From NCBI GenBank assembly GCA_903884005.1, contig CAISDA010000057.1, forward strand, positions 1-49,562: DNA of 49,562 bases, in the 5' to 3' direction. A model generated the notes under the pieces. The model ran no database searches. It had not been told where the DNA came from and saw only the letters and a list, made by a program, of their open reading frames with translations. This DNA is from an uncultured Ignavibacteriota bacterium (lineage in GTDB: Bacteria; Bacteroidota; Ignavibacteria; UBA10030; UBA8401). The translations under genes and the position numbers were made by a program. Positions 25,435-34,785 of the stretch are shown here, in pieces; the first letter of the stretch is position 1, and each line of letters begins with the position of its first letter.

Positions 25435-27255
25435 TCAATTTTTCTTTCTGAACCGATAGGCAATGTCGGCATCAAAAGACGTCACCTTCCACCTTCCTTC
25501 GTGCCGTTGCATTCTCAAAATGGAAAGAAAAACCTTGACAATAACCGTCTGGTTGGCTGCAACTATCGCCATCTTTTCGGGTGGGATTCTGTCCGTTGAA
25601 CCATTTCCAAATTCTGCCCTGAGTTTGTCCGCGAGCGGCTTCAAGTCGATCTGCAGAGAATCGGCAGCCTGCATATCAGGCGATATCGTAACAGTCATCG
25701 TGCTCAAGTCCCGCCCTAGTCGAATTGCAATTCCCTGGCTTGAGAATTTGCGGTCCATGCTTTCCACGTCGAAATGCTGCCCACGCAACAATCGTTCATA
25801 GCCATCAATCGCCAGCGCTCCATCTCTATCCGCCCTCAGAAACATTATTCCGCCGGCAGCGATCTGCCACACACGGACATAGGTCACGCCCATCAGTTTT
25901 GCGACGAGAACCGGATCCTTGAACGCGTCACCTCTTCCTGCAGTATCCCGTTTCAGGCTTTCGCCAAACCATGGCTGGATTGCGTCGAATCCGTGGACCT
26001 CCGACAGATAGCCAATGATCGAACTGATCTGTTTGGTAGTCTCGAATTGCAGCGAGTCGTGCTTGCTCTGCACGTGTCCGTTCACAAGTATGTGGTTCTG
26101 AACGAGGAGCATCTTGAGACGACTCACCTGACTATTTTCCGAGACGGCGAACATGCCCCATGGACCAAAGCTCACCACAAACACTGCGACGCAAAGTGAT
26201 AGGGCAAGGAAGAGAATTTTCTTTTTCCTGCTGAGAATGAAATACGGCGTGACGACACAAAGCCAGGCCACGGTTGCAATGCCCAGATATCTGCCTTCGG
26301 TGATTCCATACTCAGAAACCCTCTGCACTACGGCGAGGAAGAGCATGATCGTGAGCGGGATGATGATCACGTAGAACCATTGGGAAGTTATTTTAATCCA
26401 GAGATTCTCGATCCGGTCTCTGATTGGGTGCAGCAACAACAGTGAGGCGAAACCGGTTGCGATGAATCCAAGTATGAGCCTGCTGACCCAGCCTTGAGGC
26501 CAATCCCACGCCAGCAGGATCTTCCCGAGATATGCATACAATATGACAAGGTACACGAGCACAAGAGGGATGAGGATGTATTGTGAGAAGATCTTAAGTC
26601 CCTTCGGGTAGTCCGTGACGCTGTCGAGGCTTTCCAGTTCTTTCGGAATGCCTGCGAGGAAGAACCACGTCGTGAATATTCCAATGATGAACACCCATAA
26701 TTCCCCGTACCGCTTTCCGGGGACGTCCACGCCGAAAAGATTGTTGAGCGCGGCAAGCGCGATCGCCAGGCCCGCCCACAAGACGACTGTATAGAGGCAC
26801 GCCGTGAGCATCCTGAGGCAAAGCGTTTTGCAGTAGTTCCAATACCCGAGTTCGCTCTCGTGCCTGATATACGGCGCGGCTAAGATAAACAAGACCATTC
26901 CCAAAATGAGCATGAGAAGTCGCAAAAGATGGATGTTGGGTGCGTCGATGAGGTCCTTGGGAACGGACATTGCATACAAACCGACAAGAACGACACCGGC
27001 AATCTGCACACCGAGCGATATCGATCTACTCCACTTCCATTTCTGAGATGTTATTGCGAGTCCAGTCAAAAGTGGCAACCCGAGAGCTGCGCCAAAAACG
27101 ATCGGGAACAGCACGGTCGGTCCTGAAGGCCCCTGATAGTCGATCAATATCAACGCACATGCGGTCCCAATAATGGCATCAAGAATGACAACCGGGAATC
27201 GCGTAAACGTATTGCGTGCGTCTGCAACGGTTTGGGTAATGGACGGAAGGTTCAT
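25435..27255 (-). CDS. DUF4153 family integral membrane protein
   Basis: This 606-residue protein has about ten to twelve transmembrane helices in the first 390 residues and a soluble C-terminal region (about 400-606) predicted outside the membrane. Segments such as YWNYCKTLCLRMLTACLYTVVL, a WVFIIGIFTTWFFLAGIPK segment and LKIFSQYILIPLVLVYLVILYAYL match DUF4153, a family of unknown function common in Bacteroidota. The C-terminal domain contains VTYVRVWQIAAGGIMFLRAD and ends in basic residues. GGGG lies a few bases before the ATG at 27255. The gene stands alone, with 183 bases of unassigned sequence on its 5' side. Confidence 0.82.
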   Translation of the reverse strand: MNLPSITQTVADARNTFTRFPVVILDAIIGTACALILIDYQGPSGPTVLFPIVFGAALGLPLLTGLAITSQKWKWSRSISLGVQIAGVVLVGLYAMSVPKDLIDAPNIHLLRLLMLILGMVLFILAAPYIRHESELGYWNYCKTLCLRMLTACLYTVVLWAGLAIALAALNNLFGVDVPGKRYGELWVFIIGIFTTWFFLAGIPKELESLDSVTDYPKGLKIFSQYILIPLVLVYLVILYAYLGKILLAWDWPQGWVSRLILGFIATGFASLLLLHPIRDRIENLWIKITSQWFYVIIIPLTIMLFLAVVQRVSEYGITEGRYLGIATVAWLCVVTPYFILSRKKKILFLALSLCVAVFVVSFGPWGMFAVSENSQVSRLKMLLVQNHILVNGHVQSKHDSLQFETTKQISSIIGYLSEVHGFDAIQPWFGESLKRDTAGRGDAFKDPVLVAKLMGVTYVRVWQIAAGGIMFLRADRDGALAIDGYERLLRGQHFDVESMDRKFSSQGIAIRLGRDLSTMTVTISPDMQAADSLQIDLKPLADKLRAEFGNGSTDRIPPEKMAIVAANQTVIVKVFLSILRMQRHEGRWKVTSFDADIAYRFRKKN

Positions 27256-27438
27256 AGATACCCCGCGTAATGTTTCATTGTTGAAAGCTATGCCACCTTT
27301 TTTTATATCGTGTTTTCGGAATAGAAACGGACCAAATCACTTCTAATTTCATCCCTTGTTTTTCGAAACTCCTCAGCGTGCACCCAAATGAATGCCATCC
27401 TGAGCACAGTTATACTGGTATTGCCGCTCCCGGAACAT

Positions 27439-29976
27439 TTACGTATAGGCAAGTTTCAACGTGAGCTTTGAACCTCCCTTTACTCTGTATTTTGTGATTC
27501 CCTTGCCGGTTTTTTCGACTACCGTCAGCCCGATGTTTTCCCTGCTATCCAGCCATAACTCTACTTCACACTCATGTGGCACGTTGAGAAAAATAGTCCG
27601 GCTTCCCTTCACACCTTTTGATGTGAATGTTACCGCTCCTGCAAGTGTTTGAATGTCGACATCAATAAGACGAAGATCACCGGGTTGAGGAAATATTCTG
27701 TATTTTTTCCCGCCGGGCGATAACGGCTTCGCTCCAGCCAGTCCCTGATAGAGCAGCACAATCGGTGCTACGGCACAATGGCTCCACTGCGAACTGCCGT
27801 CGTACCCTGCATTCCAGTCTTCCTGCAATGTTGTATTTTCCCAGACAGAAGGCATGTTACCCCACTTGTTCCTCAGATCGGACAGCAGTGTTTCCACCTC
27901 ACCGTTTTCAGCCAGGGCCCAATAGCGCCATACCGCATTGCAGGGATACGAAACGCCCATTGACGCTGGAAATGTTTTCAGTATCTCGACAGATTTTTTT
28001 TCATCATTCCCCGGACATTGATGAAACAGCAAGGCGGTTGCCAGCGCCCTGTCGCTGTAGCGCACCTCTTTTTCTTCCTCCATCCATGGTTTATTGTCGA
28101 TAAATATTTTTTCTTCATTGCTCCAATATTTCGCAACACAGTGTGAAAGGATGTTCTCTGAAAATATTTTTGCCTGCTTTGCCGTTTCAGTATCTCCAAA
28201 TACTTTACTGAGCTCGTACAGAGAATATCCGGTCATTGCCGATACATACAGATTGAAGGACAATTGCTTGTGCTTCTGTTGTTTAAAGGCGATGTGGTCC
28301 ATCCACACACATGTTACGCCAAGATCTTCAACTTTAAGAAGTCCGTCTTTCTGGTCAACCATCGATTGAAGGAACCGGAAAAATTTCACAATGCGAGGGT
28401 ACGCTTCTTGCAGCGGCGTTCGATCGCCGGTGTAGAGGTAGTAATTATATGAATCCATGCAAAATCCAACGCCGTGATCCACAATTGATCCCCAATAGCC
28501 CCAGTTAATCGAACGCTGCTGAAGGCGTGCCAGACGGTCATACGCAGGCCAGGAATCCAAAAAATACCCGTCCACAGTAATGCCCTGACTGAATGTGGAA
28601 ACGAAGCGGGCGGGCAGGCGGGCTTCGCCAAATGCCTGATAGAGCGGGTGCAACTGGTGCGAACCGTCTCCGCTATATTGCTGTCGTTCGCGCGCCATTC
28701 CGTCTACGATAATATCCTGGGCTGAATTGTAGAGAGTGTTCACCGAAGCATCCATCACCTTTTGAATAACTGTATCGGAAATTACGATCCGCGGCTCCAG
28801 TGTATAATCGAACTGCCTTCTCAGAAGGCCTATCTTAGAAATGGTAACGGGGCGATTAAAGTTATGAACGTGAAGCTGCACCCACCGAAAACTTTCAAAG
28901 TCAAACGGGGAAAAAGTGTTCATTCCTTCCTTGCAGATAAACCTGGACCATGAATTAAAGTGCGTGTTGATCAGCACATCGCCGCCCGGTTTGTGAGCTT
29001 CATGCACCAGCATTTCGATCACCGTTCCTTCTGGCGCGTCAATGGTAAAATAAGGCCAGCCAACAGACTGACGATTAAATTCAAACGTAAGTGCAGCCGC
29101 CTTGCCGCCATTTGGAGCGATGGTGAGTGTTGTATTTTTAAATTCGGGCAATGGTACGATCGGGGAAGCAGCAAAAGCGTGCGGCACCTTCATATCGAAG
29201 TAGTTTTCGCACGGCATCTTCCAGTCGATCCAGTATGCTTCGGTGAGTTGCTTTACAGCCACATTGTTTTCCTTCATCAGCGGGATGGACCTTTCGCGGA
29301 GCTGCGAATCCACATTCCCCGAAATATCAAGCTGGTAGTTTGAATTACCGTTTGATCCCGATGATTTACCGGCTTTTCCGGACAGTTCTTGAGCAAAGAT
29401 CCACTCGCCCGTTTCGGTAAAGTTGGCGGTATCCCATCCGTACGGAAAAATCCGTGCATCAAAATTTTCCTGCAGGGCCCTCAGGTACCAGCGCTTGTAC
29501 TGCCCCGGATTCCAGCTCCGGGCTAAAAATGATTTCCAGGAACCGTCTGTAATTATTTCTTTCCCGTCGATAGTAATGTTCATCAAAAATCCGGGCATGC
29601 CGAGGGGACTTGTGCCATCACCCGTCCCATAGTACAGCACCTGGCAGCCGATCACATTTTTCCCGCGCTTAAGATACCTGCTGATATCAACCGGATCGGC
29701 CTCCTGCCATCGCGGATCGAAGGGAGCCGGCCCCCATTGAACCCGCTGCCCGTTCACAAACAACTGATAGCGGCTGTCTGCGATCACCCATCCCTTTGCA
29801 CTCACCAGATCCTTGTCTAGAGTAATCTCTTTGCGAAAAAGAATAAATGTATTCTGCAACGTTCGTTCCGACGGATACCAAATCCATTTGGCGGGAGAAA
29901 GGTCCAGGCCGGCGGCATCAAGACGACACCCCACAATAACCTGAATAAGAAGTAACAATAGTCCGGTCTTTTTCAT
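27439..29976 (-). CDS. GH78-type alpha-L-rhamnosidase-like lipoprotein
   Basis: The start is set at the ATG at 29976, which begins MKKTGLLLLLIQVIVGC. The IVGC motif is a lipobox, so the 845-residue protein is probably a lipoprotein. It has no good Shine-Dalgarno sequence; the region before the ATG is A-rich. The architecture follows GH78: sandwich with RYQLFVNGQRVQWGP and KNVIGCQVLYYG, a second sandwich with ENFDARIFPYGW, an (alpha/alpha) barrel with DIIVDGMARERQQYSGDG (the equivalent of the catalytic DCPxRE region), SWPAYDRLARLQQRSINWG, and a C-terminal sandwich. It differs clearly from the GH78 at 5761 and belongs to another subgroup, so specificity may differ. A divergent gap of 258 bases separates it from the DUF2961 gene. 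Confidence 0.82.
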   Translation of the reverse strand: MKKTGLLLLLIQVIVGCRLDAAGLDLSPAKWIWYPSERTLQNTFILFRKEITLDKDLVSAKGWVIADSRYQLFVNGQRVQWGPAPFDPRWQEADPVDISRYLKRGKNVIGCQVLYYGTGDGTSPLGMPGFLMNITIDGKEIITDGSWKSFLARSWNPGQYKRWYLRALQENFDARIFPYGWDTANFTETGEWIFAQELSGKAGKSSGSNGNSNYQLDISGNVDSQLRERSIPLMKENNVAVKQLTEAYWIDWKMPCENYFDMKVPHAFAASPIVPLPEFKNTTLTIAPNGGKAAALTFEFNRQSVGWPYFTIDAPEGTVIEMLVHEAHKPGGDVLINTHFNSWSRFICKEGMNTFSPFDFESFRWVQLHVHNFNRPVTISKIGLLRRQFDYTLEPRIVISDTVIQKVMDASVNTLYNSAQDIIVDGMARERQQYSGDGSHQLHPLYQAFGEARLPARFVSTFSQGITVDGYFLDSWPAYDRLARLQQRSINWGYWGSIVDHGVGFCMDSYNYYLYTGDRTPLQEAYPRIVKFFRFLQSMVDQKDGLLKVEDLGVTCVWMDHIAFKQQKHKQLSFNLYVSAMTGYSLYELSKVFGDTETAKQAKIFSENILSHCVAKYWSNEEKIFIDNKPWMEEEKEVRYSDRALATALLFHQCPGNDEKKSVEILKTFPASMGVSYPCNAVWRYWALAENGEVETLLSDLRNKWGNMPSVWENTTLQEDWNAGYDGSSQWSHCAVAPIVLLYQGLAGAKPLSPGGKKYRIFPQPGDLRLIDVDIQTLAGAVTFTSKGVKGSRTIFLNVPHECEVELWLDSRENIGLTVVEKTGKGITKYRVKGGSKLTLKLAYT

Positions 29977-30085
29977 ATTTTTAGTGTGGACGGTTGAATG
30001 GAACTGATAGGCAATTTGATTGAACATTCAAGCATGGAAGGCGTGAGGAACACAAGACTCGCCCGGGCATGCTCTGCCAGTGCGT

Positions 30086-30114
30086 AATATAAATGTTGTT
30101 GCCTGAAAAAGAAA
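30086..30114 (-). promoter_or_regulatory. Candidate promoter of the second GH78 gene
   Basis: On the minus strand TATATT (30086-30091) is followed by ACGCACTGGC, identical to the bases after the -10 box of the Ldh_2 promoter at 16079. The -35 position holds only TTTCTT, so the match is partial. Confidence 0.4.
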
Positions 30115-30234
30115 GACTAAATACCGTTTCACTAGTGTGCCAGTCAAACAACATTTTCTCTACACGGTAAGCATGCTCCGTACATGAATACATACAATTC
30201 ATTTTATACGATGCACCCACATACATCACATACC

Positions 30235-31422
30235 ATGAAAAATATTATCTTCTTTTCACTCGGGATGCTGCTGATTCCAATATTGGCACTGTCGCAGACA
30301 ACATTTAGCGGTCTCGACATGACGATGGGAAATCTCTACAGGCTTTCAGAAGCCAAGACGCGCTCCATCGGCCCTGAAAATAGTACAGGCGAGAAGGGCA
30401 AAGCCGGAATGGCTAACCCTGCCGACAAAGACAACATCAATGCTGCCAATGCGTTCAACGCGGCTCGCGGTCTTGGCCAGGGGTGGAAAGTAAATCCCTA
30501 TGTCAGGATCAAGCCCGGAGAAACGTATACACTGGCTGAAATATCCGGACCAGGCGCACTGCAGCACATATGGATGACCCCTACAGGCAACTGGCGGTTT
30601 TCGATACTGAGGATGTACTGGGATGACGAGACGAACCCTTCGGTCGAATGTCCGGTTGGTGATTTCTTTGGTATGGGATGGGGAGTTTATGCCCCTCTCT
30701 CTTCTCTCGCATTATGCGTAAATCCCGGAAGTGCATTCAACTGTTACTGGGCAATGCCATTCCACAAAAAATGCCGCATCACCATGGAAAACATCAACGA
30801 CACAGATCCGATGGTGCTCTATTATCAGGTCGATTACACACTGACTGAAGTCTCTGCCGATGCCGGCTATTTCCACGCGCAATTTCGTAGGGCCAATCCA
30901 ACTGAGACTTCGGTCTATACAATTGTCGATGGAATAAAAGGCAAGGGCCAGTATGTTGGTGTATACATGGCGTGGGGCGTTCATAATAACGGATGGTGGG
31001 GAGAAGGTGAAATAAAATTCTTTATCGATGGCGATACTCGGTTCCCAACCATTTGCGGCACCGGGACAGAAGATTATTTCTGCGGTTCATATGGTTTCGA
31101 CACAAACAAAAAAAACGCTGCAGGTGCGGCTGAAACAAATTATACTGAGTTCTGTACTCCTTATGCCGGATTGCATCAGGTCATCCGCGGCGACGGCCAC
31201 TACAGCGTTATGCAACGGTTCGGATTGTACCGCTGGCATATTATGGACCCGGTACGTTTCGAGAAGGATCTGAAGATCACAATGCAAGACCTCGGCTGGC
31301 ATAAAGGCGGCAGATACCTTCCACAGAAATCGGATATCGCAACTGTTTGTTTCTGGTACCAGGCCGAACCCCACGCACAATTCCCCAAACTACCCGGCTG
31401 GGAAGGACTTGAAATAAATTAG
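30235..31422 (+). CDS. Secreted DUF2961 / GH172 family glycoside hydrolase
   Basis: The ATG at 30235 begins a signal peptide (MKNIIFFSLGMLLIPILALSQ); upstream in-frame ATGs at 30184 and 30211 are less likely. The 395-residue protein matches DUF2961: YRLSEAKTRSIGPENSTGE, then the KVNPYVRIKPGETYTLAEISGPG block, IQHIWM-type ALQHIWMTPTG, ILRMYWDDETNPSVECPVGDFF, WAMPFHKKCRI, EGEIKFFIDGD and the GTGTEDYFCGSYG segment. DUF2961 proteins are now grouped as GH172, a family with alpha-fructofuranosidase/difructose-anhydride and D-arabinofuranosidase activities. The acidic residues in the EDY and WDDE regions are candidates for the active site. The gene is followed after 32 bases by a phosphofructokinase, so the two are probably co-transcribed. 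Confidence 0.85.
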   Translation: MKNIIFFSLGMLLIPILALSQTTFSGLDMTMGNLYRLSEAKTRSIGPENSTGEKGKAGMANPADKDNINAANAFNAARGLGQGWKVNPYVRIKPGETYTLAEISGPGALQHIWMTPTGNWRFSILRMYWDDETNPSVECPVGDFFGMGWGVYAPLSSLALCVNPGSAFNCYWAMPFHKKCRITMENINDTDPMVLYYQVDYTLTEVSADAGYFHAQFRRANPTETSVYTIVDGIKGKGQYVGVYMAWGVHNNGWWGEGEIKFFIDGDTRFPTICGTGTEDYFCGSYGFDTNKKNAAGAAETNYTEFCTPYAGLHQVIRGDGHYSVMQRFGLYRWHIMDPVRFEKDLKITMQDLGWHKGGRYLPQKSDIATVCFWYQAEPHAQFPKLPGWEGLEIN

Positions 31423-31454
31423 AGAAGCGGGATAACTTATCATTTATTAAAAGC

Positions 31455-32681
31455 ATGAGAATTATGGAAAAGCAATCAATTGCAATTTTTTGTGGCGGCG
31501 GGCCTGCACCCGGCATCAATACCGTGATCAGTTCTGTAGCGCGTCCGTTTTTAAGTGCCGGTTACCGCGTTATCGGCGTGCACGATGGTTTTAAAGGATT
31601 ATTGAGCACCGTTCCTGATACCGTCGATATCGATTTTGAATACGCCGACCGTATCTTTTGCTTAGGTGGTTCATCATTGCGTATGAGCCGGTTTAAACCG
31701 AAAGAATCTGATTTTAAAAGTGCATTCTTCAAAGAACACAATATACAGCTGCTTGTTTCAATTGGAGGCGATGACACGGCTTCTTCGGCTTCACGTCTGG
31801 CCGATTTTTTGAAAAAAGAACATATGGATGTGCGCAATGTGCATGTCCCCAAGACGATTGATAATGATCTGCCTCTGCCCGAAGGTGTTCCAACCTTTGG
31901 GTATCAATCTGCTCAAGAGACCGGTTCTGTGATTGCCAATACTATTTATGAAGATGCACGAACATCACAGAACTGGTTTGTCATGTGCGTGATGGGCCGC
32001 GAGGCCGGCCATTTGGCTTTTGGCATCGGTTCGGCGTGTCACTTCCCCATGATCATCATTCCTGAAATGTTTACTAAAACTGAAATCACCGTCGATAAGA
32101 TCGTTAAACTGGTTATTTCTTCAATAGTAAAAAGAAGAATTCTGGACATTAAATACGGTGTGGCAATGATCAGTGAAGGAGTCTTTCATTTCATCAGCGA
32201 TGAGGATTTGAAATCGACCGGCATTCAGTTCAGTTACGACGCCCATGGCCACCCGGAATTGAACCAGGTAAGCAAGGCTCACATTTTCAATCAATTGGTG
32301 GTGAAACAATTAAAAGAAATCGGCCTCGATATCATTCCCCGTCCCATTGAAATCGGCTATTCGCTTCGCTGCTGCAAACCCATTGGTTTCGATTTGAATT
32401 ACTGCGGAGAATTGGGACGCGGCGTGTACACGTTGTTTGCCGAAGGAAAGACCGGCTGCATGGTAGCCATCGATTCGGTTGGCAACGTACTTCCGCTGTA
32501 TCTGAACGATCTGAAAGGACCCGATGGCCGTATCCAGGCACGGTTGGTCAACATGGAAAGTCAAAGGGTGCAAAGCGTGTATGACAATCTGCACTATTTA
32601 CGTGCGGACGATGTAGAAGAGGCCAAAGGCTTAATAAAAAATGCCGACCAATATATTTTTAAGACCATCGTGAATTGGTAA
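31455..32681 (+). CDS. 6-phosphofructokinase, PPi-dependent type
   Basis: This 408-residue cytoplasmic enzyme of the PfkA fold interconverts fructose 6-phosphate and fructose 1,6-bisphosphate. Motifs are FCGGGPAPGINTVI (phosphoryl-donor loop), IGGDDTASSA (G104-D107), PKTIDNDLP and MGREAGHLAFGIG. In ATP-dependent enzymes the second motif is GGDGS and the third has PGTIDND. The Asp at the GGDD position and the Lys in PKTIDND are the recognised marks of pyrophosphate-dependent enzymes, so PPi as donor is likely. An alternative start is the ATG at 31464, which is equally plausible. It sits directly behind the DUF2961 gene, which suggests a link between a furanoside hydrolase and fructose-phosphate metabolism. 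Confidence 0.88.
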   Translation: MRIMEKQSIAIFCGGGPAPGINTVISSVARPFLSAGYRVIGVHDGFKGLLSTVPDTVDIDFEYADRIFCLGGSSLRMSRFKPKESDFKSAFFKEHNIQLLVSIGGDDTASSASRLADFLKKEHMDVRNVHVPKTIDNDLPLPEGVPTFGYQSAQETGSVIANTIYEDARTSQNWFVMCVMGREAGHLAFGIGSACHFPMIIIPEMFTKTEITVDKIVKLVISSIVKRRILDIKYGVAMISEGVFHFISDEDLKSTGIQFSYDAHGHPELNQVSKAHIFNQLVVKQLKEIGLDIIPRPIEIGYSLRCCKPIGFDLNYCGELGRGVYTLFAEGKTGCMVAIDSVGNVLPLYLNDLKGPDGRIQARLVNMESQRVQSVYDNLHYLRADDVEEAKGLIKNADQYIFKTIVNW

Positions 32682-32689
32682 GCATCCCC

Positions 32690-32815
32690 TTCAGCCTTCA
32701 GCGTCATATGCGGTTCGTCGACGGTATATTCGTCGACGCGCACCGGATTCGGGTAGAACAGAATGGACGCGAGTGCGCGATTGGTGGGCATGGCAGTCAT
32801 CGTGTCGTCTAAAAA
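32690..32815 (-). pseudogene. Coding remnant of unknown family between PFK and the TIM-barrel hydrolase
   Basis: A minus-strand frame encodes about 42 residues with protein-like character (RALASILFYPNPVRVDEY, then VDEPHMTLKAEG). It is not antisense to another gene and stops at the PFK stop codon. I do not recognise it. It may be a fragment of a lost gene, or the natural C-terminus of the following hydrolase disrupted by slippage in the 7-T run at 32810-32816: one extra T there would join the two frames. Confidence 0.3.
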
Positions 32816-34464
32816 AACCCACATTCCTGTACGCTGCCATAATTGACGGCAACTTCAATTCTTTTCATAAAAAAAGGAACGGGCTGCATGGATCGTATGT
32901 GAAAATCGTTTGACCCACAGTTCAATAATTTGTACGGAATGGTAAAGACATACACGTCATCTTCTGGCAGAAGATGAGCCTTCCTTTTATACACATCTGC
33001 TAGGTGACCGCCGGCCGCATCGATAAAAACACCGTTCAGTTTGACACGAAATTTCGAGTCTTTTGTGCCGCGTAAAAAAAGTGTGACAAGGTCCGGTTTG
33101 TGCTTTGAGACATTTTCTGGGATATTCAACGCCACCTCATATTCTTCCCACGCGCTTACAAATATCGGGAATGGGGTTTCATGGCGATAGCTTGTTTCCT
33201 GGGAGCCATCGGACAACGAATAGAATTTATTCTTTTTTTCCAGTGAGTGCAACGAAGATAATTCTCTCAACAGTGCCGGTTCTTTGATCGTCACATAAAA
33301 CCCTTCGCCGCTTTTCCTGATCTCTGCGAGGCGCTCCTGTTCTTTTTCCGTGAAGAAGAAATTGAAAAGATACAGTCCGTCCGCACCCTGATCATAATAA
33401 TGTGCTGCCACCCCGCGGTACATTCCATTCGACCGGGGTTCTCTCGGCTGAAACTGGCCGTCGTCGATCGTCGCATACAACGGGATGGCCGGATCGCCAA
33501 GTTCACGTTTAAATTTTGCGACAGGCAGATTTGGGTCGCATATCCAATGAGGACCGACGGTGATGAAATCGATAAGATGATGCTTCAACCATTGCTTCAC
33601 ATCCAATCCTTTATCCATACAGAGCTCCAGACGGGGCGGGATCCTTACGGAAAGGAGTATTTTAGTTTTCTTTCTCCGTGCGATCTGATCGACGGAGCGG
33701 CGGATCTCCTTCATCCATGCGGTCATCACATCTGCATACTCTCTGCCGCGTTCGAACGGGAAGAGTTCGAAGAATCTCATAAAATCCAATTCGATACCGT
33801 CAATATTGTACCTTTCGCACTCTTCTTTTATCAGGTCGAGCTTATGCTGACGGACGGCAGTATGAGCGAAATTAAATCCGCCTGCCGCGTGCCAGCCCGG
33901 ATGATCGCCCATCCAATATTCCGGGTGGGTCAGCCAAAACTCACTTTTCGTTGAAGGGAAATATTCCGCTGTGTCGGTAAAATGAAGATCATTCATTCTG
34001 ACCGTGATAAATGCCTCCTTGCCTTTTTCTTTGGCCCTGTCCACAGCGATCTTCACGATGTCGGTTCCCTGATCGCTTAAGAATTTGAAATTTATTTTGT
34101 ACATCTTCATCATCGCGGTCTGAGCTGAGTCTTCCGGTCTCGCCTTTAATCGTGCTATGAGCCGCGCATCCTCACCATCTCCGAACGCCCTGTCGTACTT
34201 TGACCGGACATACGGGCTCAACGCGCCCGTACACACCAGCACCGTCGTTACCGGTGAATCGGCGATCCTGTCGATATAGCTTTGAACATCCATGACCGAT
34301 GCAGGCCTGCAGCCGTAATAAAAATTCCCCATGATATCGGTGCCGTCGGTATTATAGAGCATTCGATATTTTGGTTTTGCGTGCAGATCTAAGGATTCGG
34401 CGCACACAATAAGCATCAGAATGCATGATAAACAGGCGAATATTCGAACTCTGTGTGTATTCAT
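32809..34464 (-). CDS. Secreted TIM-barrel glycoside hydrolase-like protein (GHL10-type)
   Basis: This 551-residue protein has a signal peptide (RIFACLSCILMLIVCAESLDLHA) and a good GAGGTGAG ribosome site before the ATG at 34464. The central region (about 60-400) looks like a (beta/alpha)8 barrel of the family-10-like hydrolase group: AFITVRMNDLHF, the substrate-side HPEYWMGD and GFNFAH segments, then RYNIDGIELDFMRF. The last is the most telling motif, with an Asp/Glu pair at the end of a barrel strand. Further on are LLSVRIPPR, DFITVGPHW and GADGLYLFNF. A beta-sandwich C-terminal domain (about 430-551) may bind carbohydrate. The substrate is unknown. It is divergent from ilvD, and both genes have consensus promoters in the 320-base gap. 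Confidence 0.7.
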   Translation of the reverse strand: MNTHRVRIFACLSCILMLIVCAESLDLHAKPKYRMLYNTDGTDIMGNFYYGCRPASVMDVQSYIDRIADSPVTTVLVCTGALSPYVRSKYDRAFGDGEDARLIARLKARPEDSAQTAMMKMYKINFKFLSDQGTDIVKIAVDRAKEKGKEAFITVRMNDLHFTDTAEYFPSTKSEFWLTHPEYWMGDHPGWHAAGGFNFAHTAVRQHKLDLIKEECERYNIDGIELDFMRFFELFPFERGREYADVMTAWMKEIRRSVDQIARRKKTKILLSVRIPPRLELCMDKGLDVKQWLKHHLIDFITVGPHWICDPNLPVAKFKRELGDPAIPLYATIDDGQFQPREPRSNGMYRGVAAHYYDQGADGLYLFNFFFTEKEQERLAEIRKSGEGFYVTIKEPALLRELSSLHSLEKKNKFYSLSDGSQETSYRHETPFPIFVSAWEEYEVALNIPENVSKHKPDLVTLFLRGTKDSKFRVKLNGVFIDAAGGHLADVYKRKAHLLPEDDVYVFTIPYKLLNCGSNDFHIRSMQPVPFFMKRIEVAVNYGSVQECGFF

Positions 34465-34526
34465 GTCTCACCTCATTACAATAAAACTCAATTGACAAAG
34501 AAACACTATAGACTGTGTCGGTATGC

Positions 34527-34555
34527 AATGTAGTTTTTACCCCTGGCACTAGCAA
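34527..34555 (-). promoter_or_regulatory. Promoter of the TIM-barrel hydrolase gene (TTGCTA-17-TACATT)
   Basis: On the minus strand TTGCTA (34550-34555) and TACATT (34527-34532) are 17 bases apart. The region is a diverged copy of the Ldh_2 promoter at 16079-16107, including GGCTTGCTAGTGCC upstream, the spacer end AAAAAC and CAGT about 17-20 bases after the -10 box. Confidence 0.65.
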
Positions 34556-34609
34556 GCCAAGAAATTTATCCAAATTTTCATCCTGCAGCAAAAGAATTAC
34601 CGCCGGAAC

Positions 34610-34638
34610 TTGATTGTCGCGCTGTTGCACGCTATATT
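34610..34638 (+). promoter_or_regulatory. Promoter of ilvD (TTGATT-17-TATATT)
   Basis: TTGATT (34610-34615), 17 bases ending in GTTGCACGC, TATATT (34633-34638), then GCCCCCTGC. The same stretch, with 8 mismatches over about 45 bases, recurs before the PfkB kinase at 42411. It leaves a leader of about 140 bases. Confidence 0.6.
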
Positions 34639-34785
34639 GCCCCCTGCGTATGTCGAGAATAACGCGCCGCAGGATGAGGTGAACTCCGCAATGTCCCGTA
34701 TGTATTGGAAACGGTTGCGTTATGCTCGCTTCTTCGCTACAATAATTAATTAAACACATATCCGTATTACCCATCAGTAATTTCT

